NCBI RefSeq assembly: GCF_043757465.1
Contig: NZ_JAYVPL010000055.1
Span: 6,743-70,742, forward strand
Source: Armatimonas sp043757465
Lineage (GTDB): Bacteria > Armatimonadota > Armatimonadia > Armatimonadales > Armatimonadaceae
Length of the DNA stretch: 64,000 nt
Direction: 5' to 3'
The position numbers were made by a program, and so were the translations under genes. Positions 32,103-41,937 of the stretch are shown one piece after another; within the stretch, counting starts at the first letter, position 1; every line of letters begins with the position of its first letter. The notes under the pieces were generated by a model. It saw only the letters and a program-made list of their open reading frames with translations. It searched no databases and was not told the origin of the DNA.

Positions 32103-34369
32103 AGCGAGAGGCGGCTGCGCCAGCGGGCGTCGGTGAAGCCATCGTTGACGGGCTCACGGCGCAGCTCCAGCACGAGCTCCTGACCACCACGGGCCGGATA
32201 GAGGGTGGCCCGGGTGATCGTCCCTCCATCGGGGAGGTTTTGTGAGTCCAGCTTCACGACGGGCTGTTCATGGCCAGTGCCGGTGCGTACACTGATGCCA
32301 GCGCCATTGTGTACCACCACTTCCAGAGAGGGCTCGTGGGTGCTGCCCACAACCATCCGCATCCGAGTCGCATCAGGAGCGTCGGTGGAGACTGCCTCCA
32401 GAGCGATCCGAGGCTGATCTACCCCGCCCGTAGACGAGGGCGTGATGGCACGCATTCCCCGCATCGCATTCATGGCCATAGCCAGCTCAAGAGAGATAGG
32501 CGGGTAGCCCACCGCAGGAGCATTACTTGTCGCAGCGCGCATGGTCATCTCGCCGGGACCTGTCTGGAACATATCTATTTGCATATCAAGTGCCGCCCGG
32601 TTCGCCAGTGGGGCTAGGGACGTCGCAGCTGGAGTTGGAGGAGCCGTGATAACTGGCGCAAAGGTCTGTGCAGACGGGAATGCGGGAGCAGCAATGGGCT
32701 CGGGTGCAACAAAAACGGGTGCAGTCACCACAGCGACGGGTGGTGCAGGAGCCACCACGACCGGAGCGGCGGGCCAAGAAGGTGCGGGTGTGGGTGCATA
32801 ACTCGCAGGAGCAACTGGGACGACGGCAATCGGCTCCACCACAACGGGCTGCACAACGGCAACCACGACCGGAGCGGGTTCAGGAGTGGGTAGTACCACT
32901 GGGGTCTCTACCGCCATAATAGGCACAGGGAAGGCCGGGATCACCGGCGCGGACTCGGCTTCACTCTCGTCGTTAAACACAGGTTCCTCCACTTCAGCAG
33001 CCAGAATCTCGGTAGCAGGTATCTCCTCTAAGACGGGAACCTCCGCTAACTCTTGAGATCCGTCTAATTCTTGAGCTTCTTCATACTCACTATTGCTCTC
33101 AACAAGAGTCAAAAGGGGTTTTTCGAGAGTGCTCTCCTGGGGCTCGTCTTGATTGGTATCAACACTCAGAAAGGGAATACCGATTGGAATCCCTGCTCCG
33201 CCCCCCACAAGCTCTCCCATAGGGAAGGTTATACCGGCAGGTGCATCCTCATGCGAGGATGTCTCAAACTGAGTTGGAGCCTCGAACATCGGGGGCAAAG
33301 GCATCGCAAAAGCAGTGGGCTCCGGAGCTTCCGCTACTTCTGGGGCCGCCGCACCATCGCGCCGACGCCAGCCCTGGAGAACCGCTTCAAGGTCCTCGAC
33401 GCCGAAGCCACTTGCAGGCACGACGCTGTTGTCATCATCTTTTTTCAGTGCAGTCGCTACATTCATGGATATTCCATCCGCTTCGTTTTCAGATGCCGCA
33501 GAGTCGTCATTTGGCGCTGTGAACGGCATAACTTTGATAGGCTCTCCCAACGCAATAGGAGAAAGCACACCCTGGATTTCGGCATCTTCTTCAAGCTTCT
33601 GGAGGGTAATTTCTGGAAGCGCTACCGACATACTCTGTGGATAGTCACCCGATGTCATAAAGACCCCCCCTAAAACAGTAACCTGGTTGCGCTCCAGAAT
33701 ACCGAGTGCCTTACGTGCAGCGCCCACTTCCGTCTCCCCCAGGCCAACCGTAAAGAGCACCCCATCAACGTGGGTCAGGACATAGCGCCCCGGCTCGTCG
33801 CTCCGAACATGTGGGGTGTCGAAGATCACCAGATCCGCCAGGCGAGGAGCGATGGAGCGAATAAAGCGCTCTAAACGAGGAGAGCTAAATAGTTCCGCAG
33901 CGTTGTGCTGCTCCACATCGCCGATGGGCAAGAGGCGTACACCAGGCACGCTTGTGTCGAGGAGTACTTCCGAAGGGGAACTCACTGCGCCAGCGAGAAG
34001 ATCCACCAGGCCAGGAGTAGATATCGCAAAATCTCCCCCAAAAATCCGATGGAGCTGGGGATTTCGCACTTCGGTATCCACAAGTAAGACACTGCGGCCC
34101 GCTCGTGCCGCAGCAATCGCAAGGTTCGCTGCCACAGCGGTGCGTCCCTCACGCTGTCGGGTTGATGTCACCGCAAGTGTCGTGCGCTGCGCCTCACCCG
34201 GTGCCACTCGCAGCAGGGTCTCCTGCAACAAATGGGTGTAGGCCGCCGCTAGCATCGCCGCTCCCTTTGTGGGGGGAGGCAGCTCCGCGAGCAGAGTTAG
34301 TCCAAGCTCCTTTTTTACTTTTTCAGCGCTCTCTAAACGCCGAGCGCGTATCCCTGGTATTCGCATCAT
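32093..34369 (-). CDS. BY-kinase/ParA-like polysaccharide regulator with degenerate P-loop and long disordered region
   Basis: A 758-aa protein. Residues about 10-280 match the cytosolic domain of bacterial tyrosine kinases (CpsD/Wzc type): Walker A position TSTRQREGRTAVAANLA (68-84), Walker A' VLLVDTEVRNPQLHRIF, Walker B LVIFDTPHV. The invariant Lys of EGKT is Arg here. There is no Wzz membrane domain and no Tyr-rich tail. Residues about 290-630 are acidic then Pro/Ala/Val-rich (for example APVVVAPAPPVAVVTAPVF), clearly disordered, and the last ~110 residues form a compact beta-rich domain of unknown type. Probably a regulator of polysaccharide synthesis; ATP hydrolysis is doubtful. TGTGGA precedes the ATG. 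Confidence 0.82.
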   Translation of the reverse strand: MMRIPGIRARRLESAEKVKKELGLTLLAELPPPTKGAAMLAAAYTHLLQETLLRVAPGEAQRTTLAVTSTRQREGRTAVAANLAIAAARAGRSVLLVDTEVRNPQLHRIFGGDFAISTPGLVDLLAGAVSSPSEVLLDTSVPGVRLLPIGDVEQHNAAELFSSPRLERFIRSIAPRLADLVIFDTPHVRSDEPGRYVLTHVDGVLFTVGLGETEVGAARKALGILERNQVTVLGGVFMTSGDYPQSMSVALPEITLQKLEEDAEIQGVLSPIALGEPIKVMPFTAPNDDSAASENEADGISMNVATALKKDDDNSVVPASGFGVEDLEAVLQGWRRRDGAAAPEVAEAPEPTAFAMPLPPMFEAPTQFETSSHEDAPAGITFPMGELVGGGAGIPIGIPFLSVDTNQDEPQESTLEKPLLTLVESNSEYEEAQELDGSQELAEVPVLEEIPATEILAAEVEEPVFNDESEAESAPVIPAFPVPIMAVETPVVLPTPEPAPVVVAVVQPVVVEPIAVVPVAPASYAPTPAPSWPAAPVVVAPAPPVAVVTAPVFVAPEPIAAPAFPSAQTFAPVITAPPTPAATSLAPLANRAALDMQIDMFQTGPGEMTMRAATSNAPAVGYPPISLELAMAMNAMRGMRAITPSSTGGVDQPRIALEAVSTDAPDATRMRMVVGSTHEPSLEVVVHNGAGISVRTGTGHEQPVVKLDSQNLPDGGTITRATLYPARGGQELVLELRREPVNDGFTDARWRSRLSLFA

Positions 34370-34433
34370 TCCACAATCTCTGACTGGTATTATTGGCAGT
34401 AGTTCCGCAAAACTAGAACCGATGATTTTAGGC

Positions 34434-34439
34434 TACAAT
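34434..34439 (+). promoter_or_regulatory. -10-like TACAAT eight bases before the larA-like start
   Basis: GGCTACAAT ends 8 nt before the ATG at 34448; AAGGG between them could serve as a weak ribosome-binding site. Same arrangement as TGCTACAAT before the PhyH gene at 27586. Confidence 0.4.
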
Positions 34440-34447
34440 GCAAGGGC

Positions 34448-35737
34448 ATGACAGTGACACTAGACTATGGCCGCAACGGACTGGTCGCCGAGCTTGCGGA
34501 TCGCTTGGTGCACCATGTTCTGAGCCTTGCCCCTGCTCCCCCACTGAGTGCCCCAGCCCTAGCCATTCACACCGCTCTACTTGAGGCTGAGCTCCCCCGA
34601 CTCGCTGAGGGGAAGCGGACGGCGTGTATCGTGATCTGTGATATCACGCGCCCCGTTCCCAATCAGCTTATCCTGACGGAGGTGCTTGCCTTACTCTCCC
34701 TTCCCCCCGCAAATATTTGCATTCTGATCGCCACGGGCACCCACCGCGCCAGTACGGAGGCAGAGAGACGGGAGATGCTTGGGGAGGTAATCCTCGCCAG
34801 TGGTGTCCACGTTCTAGACCACGACTGCGACGATCCTGAGACCAACCGTTTTATCGGCATGAGCCCGGGCAACCTGCCGATCTATCTGGATACGCGCTGG
34901 CTCGATGCCGAACTGAAACTCACGGTCGGGCTGATCGAGCCACACTTTATGGCGGGCTACTCCGGCGGGCGTAAGCTCGTGATGCCCGGTGTCGCGGGCC
35001 GAGAGACGATTCAGGCCTGGCACTCCCCGCAGTTTTTAGAGCACGACAACGCCCGCAACGGGGTGCTCGATGCGAACCCGGTGCACGAGGAAAATACGGC
35101 GATTGCCGCCTTCGCCCCCGCCGATCTGATCTGCGATGTCACTTTAGATGAGCAGCGGCGGGTCACGGGAATTTTTTGTGGCCACTGGATTCATGCATGG
35201 CGCCGTGGCACGGAGTTCGTCGCCATGCAAGCACGCCCCTTGATCCCGGAGCTAGTGGATGCCTGTGTCACAAGCGGCGGCGGCTATCCGCTCGATGCGA
35301 CTTTCTATCAAGTGGTGAAGGGCATTGTCGGAGCCTACCCTATCGTCAAGCCCGGTGGCACTGTAATTATCGCCGCGCAGATGCAGGAGGGAGTCGGGAG
35401 CCCCCACTTCAAGGAGACTCTCGAAGCCCACGCGGACCTCGACGCGCTCGTTGCTCAGATGAGCACCCCTCACTGGACACCGCTGCCCGACCAGTGGCAG
35501 GTAGAGATGCTGGCCCGCGCCTGCCGCCACCATAAAGTTATCGTCGTCACGGAACCAACCCGCGCCGCTGAGCTGCGCCGCTGCCATGTGGACGCCGTCG
35601 GGAGTATGCAAGAAGCGCTAGCGCGTCTCTCTGAAACTGCCACAATCGCCGTTATCCCCAAAGGCCCCTATGTCATCCCTGCGGTAAAATCACATGAGAT
35701 GGAAATTGTAACAAGGCGAGACCTATTCCCAGCTTGA
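34448..35737 (+). CDS. LarA-family nickel-dependent racemase/epimerase
   Basis: A 429-aa protein of the lactate racemase superfamily. Visible motifs are VICDITRPVPNQLI, the cofactor-contacting ATGTHR, EPHFMAGYSGGRKLVMPGV with the Lys that binds the nickel-pincer nucleotide, and SGGGYPLDATFYQVVKG. The family racemises alpha-hydroxy acids; substrate here unknown. No larB/C/E homologues are in view, so cofactor synthesis must be elsewhere. Its TGA overlaps the TTG start of proB, suggesting co-translation with the proline genes. Confidence 0.9.
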   Translation: MTVTLDYGRNGLVAELADRLVHHVLSLAPAPPLSAPALAIHTALLEAELPRLAEGKRTACIVICDITRPVPNQLILTEVLALLSLPPANICILIATGTHRASTEAERREMLGEVILASGVHVLDHDCDDPETNRFIGMSPGNLPIYLDTRWLDAELKLTVGLIEPHFMAGYSGGRKLVMPGVAGRETIQAWHSPQFLEHDNARNGVLDANPVHEENTAIAAFAPADLICDVTLDEQRRVTGIFCGHWIHAWRRGTEFVAMQARPLIPELVDACVTSGGGYPLDATFYQVVKGIVGAYPIVKPGGTVIIAAQMQEGVGSPHFKETLEAHADLDALVAQMSTPHWTPLPDQWQVEMLARACRHHKVIVVTEPTRAAELRRCHVDAVGSMQEALARLSETATIAVIPKGPYVIPAVKSHEMEIVTRRDLFPA

Positions 35738-36834
35738 CGCAGAAGCGAATCGTGGTCAAGCTGGGAACCTCTACCCTAACAGGCGGAGGAACACAGCTCT
35801 CACGACGGGCGATGCTAGGCATTGCAGCCCAGACAGCGGAGCTTCTGGAGGAGGGCCACCAGGTCACGCTCGTCTCCTCCGGGGCGATGGCGGCGGGTCG
35901 CGAGGCACTTGGTTTTACAAAACTCCCCCCGCACCTCGCGGGCAAGCAGATGCTAGCCGCAATCGGACAGCCCCGACTCATGCAGCTCTGGGCGGAGCTC
36001 TTTGGCATCTACGAGCGGACGGTGGGCCAGGTGCTTCTCACACGCGGCGATCTGTCGCGCCGCAGTGGCTACCTCAACGCTCGTGACGCGCTCGATGCCC
36101 TGCTCGCCGCCGGTGTCGTGCCCGTTATCAACGAGAATGATACGGTCGCCACGGACGAGATCCGGGTCGGGGATAACGACAATCTCTCAGCTCTAGTGGC
36201 TAATCTCCTCGATGCGGACCTACTGGTGATCCTCTCGGACATCTCCGGGCTCTACACGTCCGACCCGCGCAGTGCACCTGATGCCCGGCTTCTCTCCGTG
36301 GTTGAGCGCCTTGATGAGAGCCACTTTGCGATGGCGGGCGGGAGTGGCACCACGCTGGGAACCGGGGGAATGTTTACCAAACTCCAGGCGGCGCAGCTTG
36401 CGGGCCAGAGCGGTACCACCACGATTATCGCCCCCGGCAGCGATGCCACGATCCTACAGCGCCTAGTGGCGGGCGAACCTCTAGGAACCACAATCCTGCC
36501 GTCGGCGACCCGACGGGAGAGCCGCGAGCGCTGGCTCCTGGCGGAGCGCCCTCAGGGCACGCTCACGGTGGACACGGGCGCGGTGCGGCGGCTCAAGCAG
36601 GGGGGTGCAAGCCTCCTCCCCGTGGGCATCACGCGGCTTGAGGGCACCTTCGAGCGCGGCGACGCGGTTCAGGTCCTCGGGCCGGGCGGCACCCCAATTG
36701 CGATCGGTCTGAGCGCCTACAGCAGGGACGAACTCGCGCACCTGATGGGGTTCTCGTCGCGCCAGATCCTGCACCGCCTGGGCTATACCTGTGGCGATGA
36801 GGCCGTGCACCGCGATAATCTGGTACTGCTATGA
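35734..36834 (+). CDS. proB: Glutamate 5-kinase
   Basis: A 366-aa protein catalysing the first step of proline synthesis, ATP-dependent phosphorylation of glutamate. RIVVKLGTSTL, VTLVSSGAMAAGREALG, NENDTVATDEIRVGDNDNLS and GTGGMFTKLQAAQLA are the amino-acid-kinase signatures; the C-terminal ~90 residues (LLPVGITRLEGTFERGDAVQ) are a PUA domain. Full-length. The start is TTG at 35734 overlapping the larA-like stop, with AAGGCGAG upstream. The stop overlaps proA by 4 nt. Confidence 0.96.
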   Translation: MTQKRIVVKLGTSTLTGGGTQLSRRAMLGIAAQTAELLEEGHQVTLVSSGAMAAGREALGFTKLPPHLAGKQMLAAIGQPRLMQLWAELFGIYERTVGQVLLTRGDLSRRSGYLNARDALDALLAAGVVPVINENDTVATDEIRVGDNDNLSALVANLLDADLLVILSDISGLYTSDPRSAPDARLLSVVERLDESHFAMAGGSGTTLGTGGMFTKLQAAQLAGQSGTTTIIAPGSDATILQRLVAGEPLGTTILPSATRRESRERWLLAERPQGTLTVDTGAVRRLKQGGASLLPVGITRLEGTFERGDAVQVLGPGGTPIAIGLSAYSRDELAHLMGFSSRQILHRLGYTCGDEAVHRDNLVLL

Positions 36835-38018
36835 CCGTTGACTTGAACGCCCTCGGAGTGGCGGCAAAGGCCGCGTCCCGTGCTCTTGCCCAGAAGACCA
36901 CCGTCGAGAAAAACGCACTCCTGCTCGCCCTGGCCGATGCGGTAGATGCCAACGCGGAAGCCATTCTCGCCGCCAACGCCTCGGACCTGGAGGCGGCAAA
37001 AGCAAGCGGCACGTCCGACGCGCTTTTAGACCGCCTGATGCTCTCCGAGGCGCGGCTGACCGCGATCACCAACGATGTCCGCGCCGTCGCCACGCTCCCT
37101 GATCCCGTCGGCGATAGTTTTAACGAAAAAGTGCTCCCAAGTGGCCTGAAACTCCATCAGCGGCGCGTTCCGCTGGGCGTGCTGGGCGTGATCTACGAAG
37201 CGCGGCCCAATGTGACAGTAGATATTGCGAGCCTGGCGCTCAAGACCGGCAATGCCGTGATACTGCGCGGCGGCTCGGAGACCCTGCGAACCAACAGGGC
37301 ACTGGTTGCCGCTATGCAGAGCGTGCTGCCCGCACACGCCGTCCAGCTTATCGCCAGCCCAGATCGCACCCTAGTAAGCGAGCTTTTGCAACTGCACCAG
37401 TACGTGGACATGATTATTCCGCGCGGCGGCGCGGGACTCCACGACTTCTGCCGCAAGAATAGCACGATTCCCGTGATTATCGGCGGTATCGGTGTCTGCC
37501 ATTTATTCGTGGATGAGAGCGCGAACCAGGAGAAAGCCCTCCTCGTGATCGTCAATGCCAAGTGCCGCCGCCCCAGTGTCTGCAACTCACTGGACACGCT
37601 TCTGGTTCACGAGGCCATTGCCGCAGAGTTCTTGCCTAAAGTTCATGCCGCGTTGGAGCCGCTCGGGGTGCGCTTTGTGGACGACGAGTTCGATACCGAG
37701 TGGATGAGCCTGACACTGGGAATAAAAGTAGTCTCTGGCCTCGACGAGGCCATCGCCCATATCCAAACGCACTCATCACAGCACACCGACGGCATCCTCA
37801 CGCAGAACGACGGTAACGCAGCCCAATTTATCGCGGAGATAGACTCCGCCGCCGTCTTTGTGAACTGCTCAACGGGCTTCAACGACGGCGGGCAGTTCGG
37901 CCTCGGGGCGGAAGTCGCTATCTCCACCCAGAAGCTCCACGCACGCGGCCCGATGGGCCTGGAAGCCCTCACCACCTACAAGTGGGTCGGCAGCGGCGAC
38001 TATCTGCTCCGAAAGTGA
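36831..38018 (+). CDS. proA: Gamma-glutamyl phosphate reductase
   Basis: A 395-aa aldehyde-dehydrogenase-fold enzyme, the second step of proline synthesis, making glutamate semialdehyde. LPSGLKLHQRRVPLGVLGVI, YEARPNVTVDIASLALKTGN, MIIPRGGAGL, the catalytic Cys in KCRRPSVCNSLDTLLVHE and FGLGAEVAISTQKLHARGPM are all present. Full-length. Coupled to proB by an ATGA overlap; purB follows after 15 nt. Confidence 0.96.
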   Translation: MTVDLNALGVAAKAASRALAQKTTVEKNALLLALADAVDANAEAILAANASDLEAAKASGTSDALLDRLMLSEARLTAITNDVRAVATLPDPVGDSFNEKVLPSGLKLHQRRVPLGVLGVIYEARPNVTVDIASLALKTGNAVILRGGSETLRTNRALVAAMQSVLPAHAVQLIASPDRTLVSELLQLHQYVDMIIPRGGAGLHDFCRKNSTIPVIIGGIGVCHLFVDESANQEKALLVIVNAKCRRPSVCNSLDTLLVHEAIAAEFLPKVHAALEPLGVRFVDDEFDTEWMSLTLGIKVVSGLDEAIAHIQTHSSQHTDGILTQNDGNAAQFIAEIDSAAVFVNCSTGFNDGGQFGLGAEVAISTQKLHARGPMGLEALTTYKWVGSGDYLLRK

Positions 38019-38033
38019 TAAAATCGGAGCGTT

Positions 38034-39395
38034 ATGTCCCTAACCTCCATCTCCCCGCTCGATGGGCGCTACGCCGCCCAGACCCGCCCCCTCGCCGATT
38101 TCGTCTCCGAGTTCGCGCTGATCAAGTACCGTGTGACGGTCGAGATTCGCTGGCTGATTCAGCTCTCCAAAGAGCCTGAGATTACCGATGTCCGGGCATT
38201 CACGACGGCAGAAATTGCCTTGCTGGAGAATCTCATCCAAAGCTTCTCCGTGGATGATGCGACTCTGGTAAAAGATATCGAGCGCACTACCAACCACGAT
38301 GTAAAAGCCGTGGAGTACTTCCTCAAGGAGCGCCTGCAAGGCAGCAGTCTGGCCGATGTTCTGGAGTGGGTGCATTTTGCGTGTACATCGGAGGATATCA
38401 ATAATCTTTCCCATGCCCTGATGCTCAAGAATGGCCTGGAGCAGGTGCTGCTTCCCAAGATCCACGAGCTGATCGAGACCATCGCCGATTTTGCACGCCC
38501 CTACGCCGCGACCCCCCTGCTCTCACGTACCCACGGCCAGCCCGCGTCGCCGAGCACGCTGGGCAAAGAACTGGCCGTCTTTGTGCACCGCTGGCGGCGT
38601 CAGGAAAAGCAGCTCGCAGCGCAGGAGTACCTCGGCAAGCTCAACGGGGCGGTGGGCTGCTTCAACGCCCATCTCTGCGCCTACCCAAGCGCCGACTGGC
38701 CCGCGCTGGCTCAACGTTTTGTGGAGAGCCTCGGCCTGGTCTACAACCCCCTCACCACACAGATCGAGTCGCACGACTACATGGCCGAGCTGTTTCATAC
38801 GCTCACGCGCTTCAATACTATATTGCTGGACTTTGACCGGGATGTCTGGACCTATATCGCCCTGGGTGTCTTTCTGCAAAAGGCTGTCAAGGGGGAAGTG
38901 GGCTCGTCTACGATGCCCCATAAAGTCAATCCGATTGATTTTGAGAACTCCGAGGCCAATGTGGGAATCGCCAATGCGCTCTTTGAGCACCTAGCCAGCA
39001 AGCTCGCCGTCTCCCGGCTCCAGCGCGATCTCTCCGACTCGTCGGCGATTCGCAGCATGGGCACGGGGCTGGCGCACACACTAATCGCGATCACGGCGAC
39101 ACTGCGCGGCCTGCGCAAGCTCTCCGTGGACGAGGCGCGTCTTGCTGCCGACCTGAATGCCAACTGGGAAGTGCTGGCCGAGCCCATCCAGACCGTCATG
39201 CGAAAAGCAGGGCTACCCAATCCCTACGAGCGTCTCAAAGAGCTCACCCGGGGCGCAAGGATCACTCCAGAGGGCCTCGCCGCGTTTGTGGAGAGCCTGG
39301 AGCTCCCCGACGCGGACAAAAAACGCCTGGCCGCACTCACCCCCGGCACCTACATTGGGGTGGCGGAAAAACTTGCAAAGGAAACTCTAGGATGA
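38034..39395 (+). CDS. purB: Adenylosuccinate lyase
   Basis: A 453-aa protein of the longer (Escherichia-type) PurB branch. LTSISPLDGRYAAQTRPLAD is the typical N-terminus, FACTSEDINNLSHAL and LSRTHGQPASPSTLGKELAV carry active-site residues, and SSTMPHKVNPIDFENSEANV is the fumarate lyase signature. It acts twice in purine synthesis (SAICAR and adenylosuccinate cleavage). TAAAAT at 38019-38024, nine bases before the ATG, may give an internal short-leader promoter. The stop overlaps the GH116 start by 4 nt. Confidence 0.96.
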   Translation: MSLTSISPLDGRYAAQTRPLADFVSEFALIKYRVTVEIRWLIQLSKEPEITDVRAFTTAEIALLENLIQSFSVDDATLVKDIERTTNHDVKAVEYFLKERLQGSSLADVLEWVHFACTSEDINNLSHALMLKNGLEQVLLPKIHELIETIADFARPYAATPLLSRTHGQPASPSTLGKELAVFVHRWRRQEKQLAAQEYLGKLNGAVGCFNAHLCAYPSADWPALAQRFVESLGLVYNPLTTQIESHDYMAELFHTLTRFNTILLDFDRDVWTYIALGVFLQKAVKGEVGSSTMPHKVNPIDFENSEANVGIANALFEHLASKLAVSRLQRDLSDSSAIRSMGTGLAHTLIAITATLRGLRKLSVDEARLAADLNANWEVLAEPIQTVMRKAGLPNPYERLKELTRGARITPEGLAAFVESLELPDADKKRLAALTPGTYIGVAEKLAKETLG

Positions 39396-41887
39396 TCTAC
39401 GAAGGAGCGAAGCTGCTCCAAATTGCCATGCCGATGGGTGGGATCGGGGCGGGCACGGTCTGCCTGAACGGCCACGGCGGCCTACAGGACTTCTCGATCC
39501 GCCATAAGCCGACGATCACCGCCCTCCCTGACGGCCACGGCTACTACGACGGTGCATTTGCCCTGCTGCATATCAAGGGCGAAAAACCTATCACGCGCCT
39601 CGTCGAGGGGCCGCTTCCGCCTGAGAAACTCTACGACCAGGGCCTCCAGGCGCAGGGCTATAGAAAAGGTGGCCACGAAGGCATGCCGCGCTTTGCGGAG
39701 TGCTCTTTCGAGAGCCGTTACCCGTTTGGCACCGTCAAGCTCTCAGACCCAAAAATTCCCGTCACTGTCGAGCTCACCGGCTGGAGTCCACTAGTTCCGG
39801 GTGATGAAAAAGCCTCGGGGATTCCGGCAGTCCTTCTCGAATACCGCCTGACCAATACCAGCGACAAGCCTATTTCGGCAGAACTCTCTTTTCACTGGGC
39901 ACACCCCGTGCAGGGCAAGAGTGGCGAAAAAGGCACGCGGAACCGGCTCCTCAAAAACGGCCAAGGTGCCTACTTCACCAACACGGATGATCCCGCAAGC
40001 GAGACTTTTGGAAGTGCTGCGCTGATGATATTGGATAAGCCTGTTTGTTGTAAAGCGATGTGGCTTCGTGGCGGCTGGTTCGACTCGCTCTCGGCGCTCT
40101 GGCGAGAAGTGGAGTCAGGACAGTTCAAACAGAACGATGGTAGCGCCAGCGAGCGCGGCTTGGAGGGACGCAATGGTGGCTCTATCCTGGTGGACCTGGA
40201 GCTGGCACCAGGCGAGATAGGAGCTTTCTCGGTTGCTCTTGTCTGGCACTTCCCCAATGTCGGGTGGGGCATGGGAGGCACTGAAAAACAATGGAAGCCG
40301 TGGTACGCAACGCAGTGGAGCGATGCTGAAACAGTTGCGCAGTACCTTGCGGAACATGAGCATACACTCTCGCGGCGAACGCTAAATTTTGCCGATGCAC
40401 TCCATAGCTCCACACTTCCCCCCACGGTTATAGATGCCATTGCATCGAATCTCGCCATTCTAAAATCACCGACAGTGCTGCGGCAGGCGAGCGGCAATCT
40501 CTGGGGCTGGGAGGGCTGTTTCACCCAGAGCGGCTGTTGCCACGGCACCTGCACCCATGTCTGGAACTACGCTCAGGCGCTGCCGCATCTTTTTCCGGCG
40601 CTGGAGCGGACACTTCGGGAGCAAGAATACCTGCGTTCGATGGACGGACGGGGGCATGTCAACTTCCGCGCCGCTCTCCCCGATGCCCCCACAAGCCACG
40701 ACTACCACGCCGCATCGGATGGCCAGCTCGGCGGCATTCTCAAGCTCTGGCGCGAGTGGCAGATCTCCGGCGACACGGAGTGGCTGGCACGGCTCTATCC
40801 CCTCGCCAAGTGTAGCCTCGACTTCTGCATAGCGGCCTGGGACCCGCAGCGGCGTGGGGTATTAACCGAGCCGCACCACAACACCTACGATATTGAGTTC
40901 TGGGGCGCGGAGGGGATGTGCACCAGCATCTACCTTGGAGCCCTCAGCGCCCTGGCCGAGCTCGCCAACGCACTCCAAAAGCCCGACGACGCCAGTGGCT
41001 ACCAGGCGCTGGCTCAGAGCGGCGCGGCGTTTCTGGACGCCGAACTCTTCAACGGCGAGTTTTACCCACAAACTGTCCAGTGGGAGGGCCTGCGCGACAC
41101 GAGTTTCTCCGAGAGCCTGACACCGTTTGAGGACGGCGACGAGTGGGGCGATCTCTTAAAGCGCGAGGGGCCGAAGTACCAATACGGCACCGGCTGCCTC
41201 TCGGATGGTGTGATCGGCGCGTGGATGGCGAGCCTCTACGGCGTCGAGACGCCGCTCCGCAAAGAAAATATCGCCTCGCACCTCAAGGCGGTTTTCGCGC
41301 ACAACTTCAAGCCCGATCTTTTTGAGCACGCTTGCCTCCAGCGCCCCAGCTACGCGCTGGGCCACGAGGCGGGGTTGCTGCTCTGCACCTGGCCCCACGG
41401 CGGAAAGCCCACGCTTCCCTTTGTCTACTCCGATGAGGTCTGGACGGGCATTGAGTACCAAGTGGCGTCCCACTGCATTCTGGAAGGCCTGGCTGAGGAA
41501 GGCTTGCAAATCGTCGAAGCCGTCCGCAGCCGCTACGAAGGGCATGTCCGCAACCCCTTCAACGAGTACGAGTGCGGCAGCTATTACGCACGCGCCATGG
41601 CGAGCTACGCTTTGCTCCAAGCCTGCACGGGCTTTCGCTACTCCGCCGTCACCAAGACCCTGGAATTCGGCCCACGTATTCCCGTCGAAGGCGTATTCAA
41701 GAGCTTCTTCGCCGCCGCCACAGGCTTTGGCACCATCACACTCAACAAGAGCACGCTTACAGTAACAATGGCCGAAGGCGAACTAGAAATAAACCAGACG
41801 CTCCTCTACCATAAACAAATCGGCTCCGGCACCGCGCGCATCGGACAGCCTCTTATCTTCCCCGTCCGCGAGGACGACCAGCGCTAG
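39392..41887 (+). CDS. GH116 family glycosidase (GBA2-like)
   Basis: An 831-aa protein. The N-terminal beta-sandwich begins IAMPMGGIGAGTVCLNGHGG and QDFSIRHKPTI; the (alpha/alpha)6 barrel contains LWGWEGCFTQSGCCHGTCTH, WNYAQALPHLFPALERTLRE, HNTYDIEFWGAEG (the Glu of this segment corresponds to the family nucleophile) and GCLSDGVIGAW, whose Asp is a candidate acid/base. GH116 members hydrolyse beta-glucosides or beta-xylosides. No signal peptide, so probably cytosolic. It is oddly translationally coupled to purB (ATGA). Confidence 0.9.
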   Translation: MIYEGAKLLQIAMPMGGIGAGTVCLNGHGGLQDFSIRHKPTITALPDGHGYYDGAFALLHIKGEKPITRLVEGPLPPEKLYDQGLQAQGYRKGGHEGMPRFAECSFESRYPFGTVKLSDPKIPVTVELTGWSPLVPGDEKASGIPAVLLEYRLTNTSDKPISAELSFHWAHPVQGKSGEKGTRNRLLKNGQGAYFTNTDDPASETFGSAALMILDKPVCCKAMWLRGGWFDSLSALWREVESGQFKQNDGSASERGLEGRNGGSILVDLELAPGEIGAFSVALVWHFPNVGWGMGGTEKQWKPWYATQWSDAETVAQYLAEHEHTLSRRTLNFADALHSSTLPPTVIDAIASNLAILKSPTVLRQASGNLWGWEGCFTQSGCCHGTCTHVWNYAQALPHLFPALERTLREQEYLRSMDGRGHVNFRAALPDAPTSHDYHAASDGQLGGILKLWREWQISGDTEWLARLYPLAKCSLDFCIAAWDPQRRGVLTEPHHNTYDIEFWGAEGMCTSIYLGALSALAELANALQKPDDASGYQALAQSGAAFLDAELFNGEFYPQTVQWEGLRDTSFSESLTPFEDGDEWGDLLKREGPKYQYGTGCLSDGVIGAWMASLYGVETPLRKENIASHLKAVFAHNFKPDLFEHACLQRPSYALGHEAGLLLCTWPHGGKPTLPFVYSDEVWTGIEYQVASHCILEGLAEEGLQIVEAVRSRYEGHVRNPFNEYECGSYYARAMASYALLQACTGFRYSAVTKTLEFGPRIPVEGVFKSFFAAATGFGTITLNKSTLTVTMAEGELEINQTLLYHKQIGSGTARIGQPLIFPVREDDQR

Positions 41888-41937
41888 CCCTCAGCGAGAG
41901 TAACTTGTTGCCTCGAACCAAAATCCAAGGAAATCAA

